Assembly (NCBI GenBank): GCA_032622095.1
Contig: CP136061.1
Location: 84,792,324-84,856,323 of the forward strand
Reading direction: 5' to 3'
DNA from: Siphonodentalium dalli
Lineage: Eukaryota > Mollusca > Scaphopoda > Gadilida > Siphonodentaliidae
DNA: 64,000 nucleotides
Shown here: in pieces, positions 63,855 through 64,000 of the stretch
How the letters are laid out: every line of letters begins with the position of its first letter
Position numbering within the stretch: position 1 is the first letter of the stretch
The notes under the pieces: model-generated
Database searches by the model: none
What the model saw: the letters and a program-made list of their open reading frames with translations, nothing else
Told to the model about the DNA's origin: nothing
Position numbers and translations under genes: made by a program

Positions 63855-63978
63855 AGCCCCAAATAAGCATTAAGGCATTATGATTTCTAATTGAGCCCTA
63901 AATGAGATCCTGAATTTGGGGCTATCTCGCAAAGCGAGGATACCCAATCGGAGCTGGGTACCAGCGGAGAGCCCCAAA
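63855..63978. repeat. multi-hairpin inverted-repeat motif
   Basis: TTTGGGGCT (63,915-63,923) pairs perfectly with AGCCCCAAA (63,970-63,978). Inside are CTCGC-AAA-GCGAG (63,926-63,938) and TACCCA...TGGGTA (63,941-63,960). An alternative hairpin, GCTGG-GTA-CCAGC (63,953-63,965), overlaps the latter. A second partner for the closing stem lies upstream: AGCCCCAAAT at 63,855-63,864 is the exact complement of ATTTGGGGCT (63,914-63,923). Whether it acts as DNA or RNA is unknown; it may be the end of a repeat continuing beyond the window. Confidence 0.7.
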
Positions 63979-64000
63979 GAAGGGGTCACCCACCACCAGG

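Larger units (their letters stand above)
61551..64000 (+). other. intron downstream of module 5 (left part)
   Basis: It begins with GTAAGT and runs off the window. It is AT-rich. I found a 9-bp perfect inverted repeat (62,563-62,589), a TATATA run (about 63,471-63,483) and the structured motif at 63,855-63,978. No further cysteine-module exon is visible. Confidence 0.65.

Overview
This is eukaryotic DNA, most likely from a bivalve or other mollusc. The evidence is intron-split cysteine-rich extracellular modules with GT/AG junctions, very large introns, a tens-of-kb satellite, and two repeat types that I associate from memory with bivalve genomes: the AGCTCACC/GGTGGAGCT hairpin head followed by CCGTCCGT-rich sequence at 57.85 kb, and the 'GAGTTATGGCCC' repeats at 38.3 and 58.6 kb. 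There is no bacterial operon structure and no RNA gene that I can support. The species is inference; repeat content alone cannot name it.

Layout. Positions 1-37,940 are one uninterrupted tandem satellite with a 50-bp unit, about 758 copies. The left end runs out of the window. It contains much larger structure: a 5.25-kb block (578-5,830) is followed directly by a second copy (5,831-11,271), and the first 1.3 kb of the window recurs at 35.4-36.6 kb. From 37,941 to 39,271 there is a short unique stretch, a perfect hairpin and a five-copy 161-bp tandem repeat.

From 39,272 to the right edge the window lies inside one plus-strand gene. Five internal exons (39,272-39,406; 42,588-42,716; 44,253-44,387; 56,717-56,848; 61,419-61,550) each encode exactly one six-cysteine EGF-like module of 43-45 residues. 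All five have phase-1 introns on both sides. The first visible exon opens with a splice acceptor, so an upstream exon must exist. It is not visible between the satellite and 39,272, so the 38-kb satellite probably sits inside an intron of this gene.

The 12.3-kb third intron is swollen by two separate stacks of mobile DNA. Stack one is a 3.98-kb TA-flanked element (44,636-48,610) with a 1.18-kb hAT-like non-autonomous element inside it; that inner element has an 8-bp target duplication. Stack two is a 38-bp minisatellite split by a 5'-truncated Jockey/CR1-type LINE (49,176-55,640). The LINE's reverse transcriptase frame is in turn split by a 4.17-kb TA-flanked element (50,540-54,707), which carries two smaller inverted-repeat elements. 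Taking out the 4.17-kb element and one TA restores the RT frame, so the order of events can be read from the sequence. Four of these elements share one design: short terminal inverted repeats plus dense subterminal clusters of a short, often palindromic motif.

The remaining introns hold a pair of TTAA-bounded MITEs, minisatellites, diverged dispersed repeats, and, at the right edge, a compact multi-hairpin inverted-repeat motif. Apart from the EGF-module exons and the broken LINE, I see no convincing protein-coding sequence.
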